Shown piece by piece: positions 23,078-31,113 of a DNA stretch of 46,676 nt (positions are counted from its first letter, which is position 1; the number at the start of each line of letters is the position of its first letter). The translations under genes and the position numbers were made by a program. Where the stretch lies: assembly GCA_036231565.1 (NCBI GenBank), contig JAZAHA010000036.1, positions 1 through 46,676 of the forward strand. Direction: 5' to 3'. The notes beneath the pieces were generated by a model. The model ran no database searches, was not told the DNA's origin, and was given only the letters and a program-made list of their open reading frames with translations. The stretch is from Maricaulis sp036231565. Its GTDB lineage: Bacteria > Pseudomonadota > Alphaproteobacteria > Caulobacterales > Maricaulaceae.

Positions 23078-23926
23078 ATGACCTATTCGGTTCATTCCAT
23101 GGCCAGCGTGAACTCTGCGCTGCAGCATATGGACATGCTGCAACGGGATAGTGTGAAAGTGCACACCCGTATCGCGACAGGGCTCAAGATTGGCAGCGCG
23201 AGCGATGGCGGCGCGATCTGGGCCCTGGCCCAGGGCATGCGCGCGTCCAATGGTGCGCGCGGCGAGGCGCTGACCTCGATGAATCTGGCCACCGGCGTCG
23301 TGGAAACGGCGCTCGCCGCCGCCGAAGGCATTTCCGATCTGATGGTTGAAATGCAGGGCAAGCTTGTCGCTGCCACCGACACCTCGCTCGACGAACAGGG
23401 CTGGCGCACCCTGATGAACGACTTTGTTGCCCTGGGTAACCAGGCCCAACACCTCGTCGTCAACGCATCCTTCAACGATATCAACCTGCTCGAAGCCGGG
23501 GCTGCCGATATCTCGGTGCTCGTTTCGGAAAACCCCAACGCCCAGATGGCGATTGCCGCGGAAGATCTGAGCGATGGTGGCGGGATTTTCGATTCCACCC
23601 TGCCGGCCAGCCTGCCGCAAACCGATGCCAGCGGTCTCGCCACCCGGCCGGACGCATCCATGGTCGCAGACTTCGAAACCTCCATGAACGCCGTTAATGC
23701 CGCGATCTCGCGCCTGGGCGTCAGCCTGAAGACGCTGGAGATCCAGCGCACACTCCTGGTCAAGCAGATCGACGTGACCGATGCCGGTATCGGCAGTCTG
23801 GTCGACGCTGATCTCGGCCGGGAATCGGCCAAGCTCAAGGCGCTGATGGTGCGCGAGGAGCTGGGCATGCAGGCGCTTGCGGTCGCCAATGAGGCGCCGC
23901 GCACCATTCTGCGCTTCTTCCAGTAG
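23078..23926 (+). CDS. Flagellin, divergent, 282 aa
   Basis: Both conserved ends are present: the N-terminal SVHSMASVNSALQHMDMLQR, TRIATGLKIGSASD and ALAQGMRASNGA, and the C-terminal FETSMNAVNAAISRLGVSLK, then DADLGRESAKLKALMVREEL and a closing QALAVANEAPRTILRFFQ. The central part is short and variable. The start at 23078 (MTYSVHSM) replaces a longer frame opening at 23030. The N-terminal helix differs from typical flagellins, with MDMLQRDS instead of the usual N(x)TQxx pattern. No other flagellar genes are near, so it is probably an extra flagellin copy exported to the filament. The leader sequence holds no clear promoter. Confidence 0.85.
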   Translation: MTYSVHSMASVNSALQHMDMLQRDSVKVHTRIATGLKIGSASDGGAIWALAQGMRASNGARGEALTSMNLATGVVETALAAAEGISDLMVEMQGKLVAATDTSLDEQGWRTLMNDFVALGNQAQHLVVNASFNDINLLEAGAADISVLVSENPNAQMAIAAEDLSDGGGIFDSTLPASLPQTDASGLATRPDASMVADFETSMNAVNAAISRLGVSLKTLEIQRTLLVKQIDVTDAGIGSLVDADLGRESAKLKALMVREELGMQALAVANEAPRTILRFFQ

Positions 23927-23932
23927 GGTCCG

Positions 23933-24355
23933 TTAGCCGTCGACCCGGGCGCCGCTTGCGTCGATCACGGGTGTGCCGTCTTCCAGTTCGAACGGACCTG
24001 AAGGCCAGGTCTCCAGCAGGTCGAGCACGCCGGGGCTGGGCCGGCACAGGCGTACGCCGCGCGGCGTGCACACGATCGGCCGGTTCACCAGAACGGGATG
24101 CTCCAGCATCGCATCCAGGATCTGCGCGTCGGACACGCCGGGCTCGAGCAGCCCCAGCTCCGCCGCCGGCGATTTGGTCTCGCGCAGCGCCTGGCGGGGC
24201 GTCAGGCCGGCGGCTGCGAACAGGCCGAGCAGCTGCGGCCGCGTCCAGCCGGTTTCCAGATATTCGATCACGACCGGGTCCTCGCCCGCCGCCTTCACGA
24301 TGGCAACGACATTGCGCGAGGTGCCGCAGTCCGGATTGTGATGGATGACGATCAT
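23933..24355 (-). CDS. arsC: Arsenate reductase, glutaredoxin-linked type
   Basis: It reduces arsenate to arsenite with glutathione and glutaredoxin. The catalytic Cys10 sits in HHNPDCGTSRN; LRETKSPAAELGL, VLVNRPIVCTPRGVRLCRPS (phosphate-like anion site) and ETWPSGPFEL complete the fold. At 140 residues it is normal length. The ATG at 24355 overlaps the acr3 stop by four bases, so it is translated from the same mRNA as the last gene of the ars operon. It converges with the flagellin gene, with a six-base gap. Confidence 0.95.
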   Translation of the reverse strand: MIVIHHNPDCGTSRNVVAIVKAAGEDPVVIEYLETGWTRPQLLGLFAAAGLTPRQALRETKSPAAELGLLEPGVSDAQILDAMLEHPVLVNRPIVCTPRGVRLCRPSPGVLDLLETWPSGPFELEDGTPVIDASGARVDG

Positions 24356-25389
24356 GGCGCGGGTGTCTCCGGTCCGGGGAAATGGCTGCGTGTACGGTTG
24401 GCAAAGGCCACCAGGGACAGCATGACCGGCACTTCCACCAGCACGCCGACAACAGTCGCCAGCGCCGCGCCCGAATTGAGGCCGAACAGGCTGATCGCGA
24501 CGGCCACAGCCAGCTCGAAGAAGTTCGATGTGCCGATCATCGCGCAGGGCGCGGCGACGGCGTGCGGTACGCGCCAGGTCCAGGCGGCGCCATAGGCGAG
24601 CGCGAAAATGCCGTAGGACTGGATCAGGATCGGCACGGCGATCAGGGCGATCAGCAGGGGACGCTCCAGGATGACATGGCCCTGGAAGCCGAACAGCAGC
24701 ACGACCGTGCCCAGCAGGCCGAGGATCGAGGCCGGTTTGATGTGGCCGGTGAAGCGGGCGACGGCGTCCTCACCGCCCTGGCGGATGAGGAGGGTGCGCA
24801 TCGCGATGCCGGCAATCAGCGGGATCACGACATAAAGCGCGACCGAGAGGATCAGCGTCTCCCAGGGCACCGCGATATCGGTCACGCCCAGCAGCAGGGC
24901 GACGATCGGCGCGAAGGCGAACACCATGATGGCATCGTTCACGCTGACCTGGGCGAGGGTGTAGGTCGCGTCGCCGCGGGTGAGCTGCGACCAGACGAAG
25001 ACCATGGCGGTACACGGCGCCGCGCCCAGCAGGATCAGGCCGGCGATATAGCCGTCGGCCTCGGCCGGCGGGATCAGTCCGGCGAAGATGTGCTTGAAGA
25101 AGGCGACGCCGAGAAAGGCCATGGTGAAGGGCTTGATCAGCCAGTTCACCACCAGGGTGATGACCAGGCCCTTCGGCCGCTCGCCGACGCGCTTGAGACT
25201 GCCGAAATCGACCGCGATCATCATCGGCCAGACCATCGCCCAGATCAGCACCGCCACGGCAAAATTGACATTGGCGTATTCCAGCCCGGCGAGGGCGGCG
25301 AACAGGCCGGGCACGATTTGCGCCAGCCCGATCCCCGCCAGGATGCACAGACCGACCCAGACGGACAGATAGCGTTCGAACGTGTTCAT
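24352..25389 (-). CDS. acr3: Acr3-family arsenite exporter
   Basis: An inner-membrane protein that expels arsenite. About ten hydrophobic segments cover the 345 residues. The family segment LILLGAAPCTAMVFVWSQLT, with the essential Cys, is near residue 130; SVNDAIMVFAFAPIVALLLG and SNFFELAVAVAISLFGLNSG are also characteristic. The start at 25389 gives MNTFERYLSVWVGL, as usual. It overlaps arsC by four bases and lies 14 bases after the arsI stop, so it is the third gene of the operon. Confidence 0.95.
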   Translation of the reverse strand: MNTFERYLSVWVGLCILAGIGLAQIVPGLFAALAGLEYANVNFAVAVLIWAMVWPMMIAVDFGSLKRVGERPKGLVITLVVNWLIKPFTMAFLGVAFFKHIFAGLIPPAEADGYIAGLILLGAAPCTAMVFVWSQLTRGDATYTLAQVSVNDAIMVFAFAPIVALLLGVTDIAVPWETLILSVALYVVIPLIAGIAMRTLLIRQGGEDAVARFTGHIKPASILGLLGTVVLLFGFQGHVILERPLLIALIAVPILIQSYGIFALAYGAAWTWRVPHAVAAPCAMIGTSNFFELAVAVAISLFGLNSGAALATVVGVLVEVPVMLSLVAFANRTRSHFPGPETPAP

Positions 25390-25403
25390 CGATCCCGCTT
25401 CCC

Positions 25404-25898
25404 TCAGCCGCAGCAGGCTTGTCCGTCAGGCCGCGGTGCGGCCTTGGGCGTGCAGCAACCACCGTCTCCGGCTTTGTGGGGGGCGTTGGCGATGACCGCT
25501 GTTTCGGGCGCCTCGCCGAGATCGTGACCGTAATCGGTGCTTTCGCCCATCGTGCGGAAGACTTCCCAGTTGGTGCCGACGGGGTCGGCGACCCAGCTCT
25601 TTTCCGACCGCGCATAGCAGCAGGTGGTCTCGCCCTCCTCGAGTGTCTCGGCACCGGCGCGCGAGAGGCGTTCATAGACCTCGTCGAGTTCGGTCTTGTC
25701 TTCCGCCTGGATGCCCAGATGCTGGATGCCCGGATGTCCCCCGCGCGCGCTGATCGCGAAATTGACCCGCGGATCGTCGAGCATCCATTTGGCGTAGTCG
25801 GACCTGGTCGTCGTCGGACCGGTGGCGAACAGGGTCGAGTAGAAGGTGATGGCCTTTTGCAGGTCGTCGACGGCGAGATGGACGTGCAGGCGTTTCAT
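25404..25898 (-). CDS. arsI: ArsI/CadI-type vicinal-oxygen-chelate protein, probable C-As lyase
   Basis: ArsI breaks carbon-arsenic bonds in trivalent organoarsenicals such as methylarsenite. The fold is a two-module VOC with metal ligands. The family residues His5 (MKRLH), His60 (GIQHLGIQ), the arsenic-binding pair Cys93-Cys94 (TTCCYARSEKSW) and Glu112 (TNWEVF) are all present. The Cys-rich tail (GGCCTPK, QACCG) is typical. The ATG at 25898 forms an ATGA overlap with arsR. Cadmium-induced CadI proteins are close relatives, so the substrate is inferred from operon context. Confidence 0.85.
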   Translation of the reverse strand: MKRLHVHLAVDDLQKAITFYSTLFATGPTTTRSDYAKWMLDDPRVNFAISARGGHPGIQHLGIQAEDKTELDEVYERLSRAGAETLEEGETTCCYARSEKSWVADPVGTNWEVFRTMGESTDYGHDLGEAPETAVIANAPHKAGDGGCCTPKAAPRPDGQACCG

Positions 25899-26257
25899 GA
25901 CAGGGACTCCTGGGGTGTAGGGCAGCAGGCGCCGCGTGCGGCAGCCTCGATAACCGGGGTGCAGATCTCCGAATGGCCCTGGCAGCAATCCTCCATCAGA
26001 TAGAGGAGGAGTGCCGACATGGTTTCGAACGCGACGCTGTAGATCAGCGACCGGCCGTCACGGCGCTGGCGGACCAGACCGGCCTGCGACAGCAGGTTCA
26101 GCTGAGCCGACAGCGTGTTGGGCGCGATATCGAGCGCGCGGGCGATCTCTCCTGCGGCCATTCCGTCGGGCCCGGCTTTCACCAGCAGGCGGAAGACGGC
26201 AAGGCGGCTGGGCTGGGCCAGGGCGGCGAGGCGGCGGACGGCGGTTTCTGATTCCAT
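25895..26257 (-). CDS. arsR: ArsR-family metal-responsive repressor
   Basis: It represses the ars operon and lets go on binding arsenite. The winged helix is AAGEIARALDIAPNTLSAQL followed by LLSQAGLVRQRRDGRSLIYS. The metal site is likely the C-terminal LMEDCCQGHSEIC (Cys91, Cys92, Cys99), with a further ACC pair at 111-112; the N-terminal Cys pattern of the enterobacterial ArsR is absent. A dyad (26260-26275) lies two bases before the start. No ribosome binding site is visible, so the mRNA may be leaderless. It heads arsR-arsI-acr3-arsC. Confidence 0.93.
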   Translation of the reverse strand: MESETAVRRLAALAQPSRLAVFRLLVKAGPDGMAAGEIARALDIAPNTLSAQLNLLSQAGLVRQRRDGRSLIYSVAFETMSALLLYLMEDCCQGHSEICTPVIEAAARGACCPTPQESLS

Positions 26258-26259
26258 AT

Positions 26260-26275
26260 TTCAACGATAATTGAA
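26260..26275. promoter_or_regulatory. ArsR operator
   Basis: TTCAACGATAATTGAA is a perfect TTCAA-N6-TTGAA dyad in an AT-rich stretch, immediately before the arsR start on the minus strand. This is the kind of site ArsR homodimers bind. It leaves no room for a separate ribosome binding site. Confidence 0.75.
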
Positions 26276-26354
26276 TTATGAGGTCGCGCAAGCCGGTTTT
26301 TCGGCGATGTTCAGCCGGCCGGAGATCGGCCGCCGGAAATCAGCTGCCAGCAGA

Positions 26355-26918
26355 TCAGCCGGCCGGCGCGGTTCCCGGGCGCAGATAGGCAAACATGTGC
26401 GCCACATAATCGGCCTTGCCCAGTTCCACGCCTTCACGGCGCAGGATCGCGTAGGCGGTCATGAGGTGGAAGTAGAATTGCGGCAGGGCCCAGTCGCGCG
26501 CATAGCGCTCGCCATCGTCCAGATCGAAGGCGATGCCCATCGGCAATTCCAGTGCCAGCGGCTGGCCGGCGCCGTCATCCAGCGCATCGGCGGGCAGGCT
26601 GTCGAGATAGGCCAGGGCCTCGTCGATCCGCGCGAGAGCCTCGGCCAGCGTGCCGGGATTGTCGCCGCCCTGACGTCCCTCGTTCAGCAAGGCGTCCATC
26701 GCGTCGGGAAAGGCTTCATGGCGCAGCCGGCGGCCACCCTCATGCACTTGCAGGCAGGCAAAGCGGATCTGCGTCGACAGGGGGAACATGTCCGGGGCGA
26801 GCCGCGCCGCCAGCAGCGCGTCGGCATTGCCCGTCTGCTCCTCGGTCTTGCGCAGCCAGGTCGCCAGCGCGGTGAGCATCTGCCGGTAGGTCGGCAGCAA
26901 GAGATCGCTTAACGTCAT
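26355..26918 (-). CDS. DUF1993 protein, 187 aa
   Basis: The start at 26918 gives MTLSDLLLPTYRQMLTALAT and is preceded by GGGAGCCAGGC. It matches DUF1993, a helical family with aromatic and histidine residues resembling DinB-type four-helix folds: PDMFPLSTQIRFACLQVHEG near 44-63, PMGIAFDLDDGERYARDW near 125, and LPQFYFHLMTAYAILRREGV followed by LGKADYVAHMFAYLRPG near the end. It is cytoplasmic and its activity is unknown. It lies between the ars operon, on the same strand, and cobS. Confidence 0.88.
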   Translation of the reverse strand: MTLSDLLLPTYRQMLTALATWLRKTEEQTGNADALLAARLAPDMFPLSTQIRFACLQVHEGGRRLRHEAFPDAMDALLNEGRQGGDNPGTLAEALARIDEALAYLDSLPADALDDGAGQPLALELPMGIAFDLDDGERYARDWALPQFYFHLMTAYAILRREGVELGKADYVAHMFAYLRPGTAPAG

Positions 26919-27007
26919 GCCTGGCTCCCCGCCTGTCTTGAAGTGACGCGGGCACCGTGCCCCCGGTGTGCGCCGGGGGTCAACACGGCCGTCAGTGACT
27001 TGCGGCG

Positions 27008-27997
27008 TCAGGCTGCCGAGCTTTCCGCCTTGATCGGTGCTTCCGGCAGGTCCTCGCCGAAGACGCGCTGGTAGAATTCCGCAATGGTCGGACGTTCCAG
27101 CTCGTCGCACTTGTTCAGGAAGGTCAGGCGGAAGGCTGCGCCCAGATCGCCGAAGATCTCGTAATTTTCCGCCCAGGTCAGCACGGTCCGCGGGCTCATC
27201 ACCGTGGAGATATCGCCATTGATGAAGGCATCGCGGGTGAGATCGGCAACCTTCACCATGTCGGCGACCATTTTCCGGCCGTCTTCGCTGGCGGAGAGCT
27301 TTTTCATCTTGGCCAGCACGATCGCATTCTCGGTCTCGCGCGGCAGATAATTCAGCGTCGAGACGATGGACCAGCGGTCCATCTGGCCCTGGTTGATCTG
27401 CTGGGTGCCGTGATAGAGGCCGGTCGTGTCGCCCAGGCCGATCGTGTTCGTGGTGGCGAACAGGCGGAAGAAGGGATGCGGCCGGATCACCTTGGTCTGG
27501 TCCAGCAGGGTCAGCGAGCCCGAGGCTTCCAGCACGCGCTGGATCACGAACATCACATCCGGACGGCCGGCATCGTACTCGTCGAACAGCAGGGCGACCG
27601 GGCGCTGCAGCGCCCAGGGCAGGATGCCCTCCTGGAATTCGGTGATCTGCTTGCCGTCACGCAGTACGATGGCGTCCTTGCCCACCATGTCGATCCGGCT
27701 GACATGGCTGTCCAGATTGACCCGGACCATCGGCCAGTTCAGCCGCGCGGCGACCTGTTCGATATGAGTCGACTTGCCCGTGCCGTGATAGCCTTGGACC
27801 ATCACGCGGCGATTGTAGGCAAAGCCCGCCAGGATGGCCCGCGTCGTCGCCGGATCGAAGACATAGTCCGGATCGATCTTCGGCGTGTGTTCGTCCGCCC
27901 TGGAGAACATCGGCACCTCGAAGCCGGCATCGAAGCCGAACAGGGCCTGTGTGTCAGCGGTCGTATCGGGGGCAGCCAGGGGGAAGTCTTCGCTCAT
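27008..27997 (-). CDS. cobS: Cobaltochelatase subunit CobS, 329 aa
   Basis: CobS is the AAA+ ATPase of the CobST motor. Motifs are Walker A GYHGTGKSTHIEQVAARLNW (residues 68-87) and Walker B ALLFDEYDAGRPDVMFVIQR, with sensor residues around LFATTNTIGLGD. The N-terminus APDTTADTQALFGFDAGFEV is the usual CobS opening. The start at 27997 (MSEDFPL) gives a typical 329 residues. It is separated from cobT by about 4.4 kb. Cobalamin synthesis itself cannot be inferred because no cobN is present here. Confidence 0.95.
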   Translation of the reverse strand: MSEDFPLAAPDTTADTQALFGFDAGFEVPMFSRADEHTPKIDPDYVFDPATTRAILAGFAYNRRVMVQGYHGTGKSTHIEQVAARLNWPMVRVNLDSHVSRIDMVGKDAIVLRDGKQITEFQEGILPWALQRPVALLFDEYDAGRPDVMFVIQRVLEASGSLTLLDQTKVIRPHPFFRLFATTNTIGLGDTTGLYHGTQQINQGQMDRWSIVSTLNYLPRETENAIVLAKMKKLSASEDGRKMVADMVKVADLTRDAFINGDISTVMSPRTVLTWAENYEIFGDLGAAFRLTFLNKCDELERPTIAEFYQRVFGEDLPEAPIKAESSAA

Positions 27998-28106
27998 CGA
28001 ACCGGTCTTTATCGTTGCGCGCCTTGGGGCAGGAGATGCCTGACGCCTGGATTTGATATCGACAGGTATTGCAAGGCCGCACCGGCTTCAAGTCAATGCG
28101 GCGAAC

Positions 28107-28136
28107 ACAGCCGGGGCGGCAAATCGCCCCGGCTGT
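28107..28136 (-). terminator. Strong hairpin after the metallopeptidase-like gene
   Basis: A 12-base perfect stem (28136-28125 with 28118-28107) around a six-base loop lies just downstream of the stop at 28159 and ahead of cobS. A U run is absent, so its role as a terminator is inferred from strength and location. Confidence 0.6.
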
Positions 28137-28158
28137 CCGATGTATGCCGACAACAGGG

Positions 28159-29187
28159 TCAGGGGCGTTGGCGCCCGTCATCGTCCGCATGCCGCCCGGC
28201 GAGCCAGACCGCCCAGTCCGCTTCCAGGCCGTCCATGCCGGCGGGAAGGCCGAGCGCCGCGCCGGGTCCGGCAAGCCAGGTTTCAAAACTCCCGCCCTCC
28301 AGCAGCCAGCCGGTGATTTCGGGCAGGGGTTCTGTTCCGGTCCGGTCATCAAGGTAATCGAGGAAGCCCTGGGCCATGGAATAGAAGGCGGCCGGCGGCA
28401 CCGGGGCCTGCGCCAGCAGGGCGTCGGCCTCGTCGCCGCTCAGGCGCACAACGCGGGCGCCCGCCGGCACACCTTCTGGCAGGTCGGCCGTGCTGCGCTC
28501 GGCCGCAGCGCGGGCGATTGTCGCCATGGGATGGTCCATGGTCAGGAATTCGCCCAGCCCGATCGGCGGCGTGCCGTCATCGCCCAGCAGCGACGCGCGG
28601 CGGCTTTCGACCATCGGGCCGAACTCCAGCGCCACGGCTGCGGCCTCGTCCAGCCAGTCCGGTGCGTGGCCGCCATAGTGGGCCGAGCCTTCCGCGCCGG
28701 ACGACCAGTAGGCGTCCAGATACCACAAATGCCCGAACTCATGCGCGATGGCAGCTGTCTCCAGCGACGGGTCCATCGGCTCGGAACGTGCCGCGGGGAG
28801 GGCGCGGGCAACGAGGGCATCGAGCTGTGCTTCCGGCAGACCGGGGCTCTGGGCGACGATCTGGGCACGGATCCGCTCCGCGAGCAGGGCGTCCTGCTCG
28901 GAATGATGCACCCAGGGCAGGACAATAGCATAGCCGCCCGCTTCCAGGTCCGCGGCCAGGCTGGCCATGGCCCGGTTGCCGAGTATGACGGCCGACGGTG
29001 GCGGGGTCCGTCCGAACAGGGCTTCGAAGCGCGCGCGGCCTGTCGTGGCCGCTTCAACAAGATGCTGTGCGGTTTCCGTGTCGCGGGCGACCGCCAGGTC
29101 GGCCCCGGTTTCTGCACAGGTATAGCTGGCACCGGCTTCGGCATTCAGCGCGGCGAGTGCTGCGGCAATCGTCTGGCATCCGATCAT
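28159..29187 (-). CDS. Gluzincin-like metallopeptidase, 342 aa
   Basis: The central motif AAIAHEFGHLWYL (about residue 141-153) followed by DWLDEAAAVALEF about 25 residues later is the HExxH...E arrangement of zinc gluzincins, with Asp-Glu-Ala-Ala-Ala as the downstream helix. The rest, including PSAVILGNRAMASLAADLEA at the N-terminal side and the long helical C-terminal part, has no named match. There is no signal peptide, so it acts in the cytosol unless exported otherwise. Substrate unknown. The start at 29187 (MIGCQTIAAAL) follows GGGGGGATACC, a good ribosome binding site. Confidence 0.65.
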   Translation of the reverse strand: MIGCQTIAAALAALNAEAGASYTCAETGADLAVARDTETAQHLVEAATTGRARFEALFGRTPPPSAVILGNRAMASLAADLEAGGYAIVLPWVHHSEQDALLAERIRAQIVAQSPGLPEAQLDALVARALPAARSEPMDPSLETAAIAHEFGHLWYLDAYWSSGAEGSAHYGGHAPDWLDEAAAVALEFGPMVESRRASLLGDDGTPPIGLGEFLTMDHPMATIARAAAERSTADLPEGVPAGARVVRLSGDEADALLAQAPVPPAAFYSMAQGFLDYLDDRTGTEPLPEITGWLLEGGSFETWLAGPGAALGLPAGMDGLEADWAVWLAGRHADDDGRQRP

Positions 29188-29208
29188 GGTATCCCCCCTT
29201 CGACGTAT

Positions 29209-29234
29209 GCGGGGCCACCCTCGGTGGACCCCGC
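29209..29234 (-). terminator. Hairpin between the chemoreceptor and peptidase genes
   Basis: GCGGGG and CCACC at 29209-29219 pair with GGTGG and CCCCGC at 29223-29234, with a one-base bulge. It lies downstream of the PAS chemoreceptor stop (29301) and could end its transcript. No T run is present. Confidence 0.5.
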
Positions 29235-29300
29235 TTACCGCAAGTTGGATACTGCCTTACGCTGTTGTTAAGAGCGCGCGATTTGCTGCTGCGAATATTG

Positions 29301-30788
29301 TCAGGCGATCTGGCGGGCGAGCTCCTCGACGCTGCGGGTCGAGGCTTCGACCTCCCGCGTGGCGGCATCGATTTCCTGAATTGCCTTGGAGATATCTGTT
29401 ACGCCCTCGGCGACGTCCTGCATGTTGCGGGACATGTCGGACGTGACCGAGGTCTGCTCCTCGACAGCGGCGGCAACAGCCGTCGACATGCTTTCGACCT
29501 CCGAGATCGTGTTGCGGATCGAGGAGATGGCATCGGCGGTGCGCTGCGTCGCGCCCTGGACCTCGGATACCTGTGCCGAGATTTCCTCGGTCGCTGCGGA
29601 TGCCTGGTTGGCCAGCCCCTTCACTTCGGACGCAACAACGGCAAACCCCTTGCCGGCCTCGCCGGCTCGCGCCGCCTCGATGGTTGCGTTGAGAGCAAGC
29701 AGGTTCGTCTGCTCCGCGATGGCGGTGATCAGGTTGACGATCTCGCCGATCCGCTGGGCCGCTTCGGAAAGCGTGCGGACCGTGGCGTCGGTCTTGTCGG
29801 CCTGCTCCACGGCTTCCCGGCTGATTTGCGATGCGCGTGACATCTGCTGGCTTATTTCTGCAGCCGAAGCAGACAGTTCCTCCGCACCCGAGGCAATCGA
29901 CTGCACACCGGTCGAGGCCTGTGTTGCGGCAGCGGCGACGCTGGCGGTCTGCGAAGACGTGTTCGATGCGGACTGGGAAATCTTCTTCAGATCGGCAGCG
30001 ATCGAGCGCTGGGCTTCGGCGCGCCGGCGGCGTTCGGTCACCTCGGCCGTGATGTCGGTGGCAAACTTCACGATCTTGAAGGGCTTGCCCTCCATGTCGA
30101 GTATCGGATTGTAACTGGCCAGGATCCACACGTCGTGCCCATCCTTGGCGATCCGGCGATATTCGGCGGACTGAAACTCGCCGCGCGCCAGCCTGTCCCA
30201 GAATTCCTTGTAGGCCGGCGTGTCGCGCTCGTCCTTGGCCACGAAGAGACGGTGGTGCTGGCCGCGGATCTCGTCCAGAGAATAGCCCAGTGTTTTCAGG
30301 AAGTTTTCATTGGCCGTAAGGATCGTGCCGTCGAGTTCGAACTCGATGATCGCCTGTGACTTGTCCAGCGCTGCGAGTTTGCCGTTCCTGTCGGCATTCC
30401 TCAATTTCCGCTGGGTGACATCGGTCGCGAACTTGACTACCCGATATGTGCGGCCCGAAGCATCCTTGACGGGATTGTAGCTTGCCTGGATCCAGACCGG
30501 ACGCCCGCCCTTGCCGATCCGCTTGTACTCGGCCGACTGGAACTGGCCGGCGCGCAACGCGTCCCAGAATTCCCGGTATTCACGCGAGGCTGCATACTCG
30601 CCGTCGACAAACAGCGAGTGGCTCTGGCCGACGATCTCGTTGAGCGCATAGCCCATCGCATCGAGAAAATTCTGGTTGGCGGTCAGGATCTTCCCGTCCG
30701 GCGTGAACTCGATCACGGCCTGGGAACGGGTGATGGCGTCGTATTTGTCGGCAACCCGGCTTTTGTCCGAATTCATCAGCTTCAGCAT
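29301..30788 (-). CDS. Cytoplasmic chemoreceptor with two PAS domains, 495 aa
   Basis: Two tandem PAS domains lie at about 20-125 and 140-248. They are close copies: both contain TAN(Q/E)NFL, GQ(S/H)H, FQSAEY(K/R)RI and (V/I)VKFATD(V/I)T, so one arose by duplication. Such PAS domains usually bind haem or flavin and sense oxygen or redox; no ligand residue is asserted. The signalling domain follows from 310 on with AIAEQTNLLALNATIEAARA and GKGFAVVASEVKGLANQASA. There is no membrane segment, so it is a soluble receptor for the chemotaxis array. Start 30788 (MLKLMN) or ATG 30776. Confidence 0.93.
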   Translation of the reverse strand: MLKLMNSDKSRVADKYDAITRSQAVIEFTPDGKILTANQNFLDAMGYALNEIVGQSHSLFVDGEYAASREYREFWDALRAGQFQSAEYKRIGKGGRPVWIQASYNPVKDASGRTYRVVKFATDVTQRKLRNADRNGKLAALDKSQAIIEFELDGTILTANENFLKTLGYSLDEIRGQHHRLFVAKDERDTPAYKEFWDRLARGEFQSAEYRRIAKDGHDVWILASYNPILDMEGKPFKIVKFATDITAEVTERRRRAEAQRSIAADLKKISQSASNTSSQTASVAAAATQASTGVQSIASGAEELSASAAEISQQMSRASQISREAVEQADKTDATVRTLSEAAQRIGEIVNLITAIAEQTNLLALNATIEAARAGEAGKGFAVVASEVKGLANQASAATEEISAQVSEVQGATQRTADAISSIRNTISEVESMSTAVAAAVEEQTSVTSDMSRNMQDVAEGVTDISKAIQEIDAATREVEASTRSVEELARQIA

Positions 30789-31113
30789 GGCGATGTCCCG
30801 TCGCTATCCCGCATCGGGCCGATCGGCCTGTTGCGGGAATTCTTTTATTCGAATTTGAATCGATTTCGCGTTACACCTGTGAACAGAAAGTTAACGCGCG
30901 AATGGAGTTCAAATATTGGATTCTTGGTTTGCAGATTGTGTATCAAAAAAATGTAAGAAAATCATGGGATTGCTGCGCCGATAAGCGTTTGGTGTCAAAT
31001 CGATACACGTTTAATAATAGAATAGTATAAGTGTTCAGGTGGTTCGCGCGGCCATTTGGGCGTGTTTTTTTGTGTTGAAGCAAGCAGGAATTGTTCGGCT
31101 CAAACGTCGCCGG
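30789..31113. other. AT-rich intergenic region, 325 bp, no gene
   Basis: No credible gene is seen between the chemoreceptor start and the J-domain stop. From about 30840 to 31060 the sequence is far richer in A and T than its surroundings. GTGTATC (30938-30944) and GATACAC (31002-31008) form an inverted repeat about 57 bases apart. TTGACA on the minus strand (30998-30993) is a good -35 candidate for the chemoreceptor, but no good -10 box stands at the right distance. Confidence 0.6.

Noticed and set aside
26960..26979. Hairpin CCCCCGG/CCGGGGG between cobS and DUF1993
   Set aside because: The stem is short, with no T run in either direction, so I do not call a terminator.
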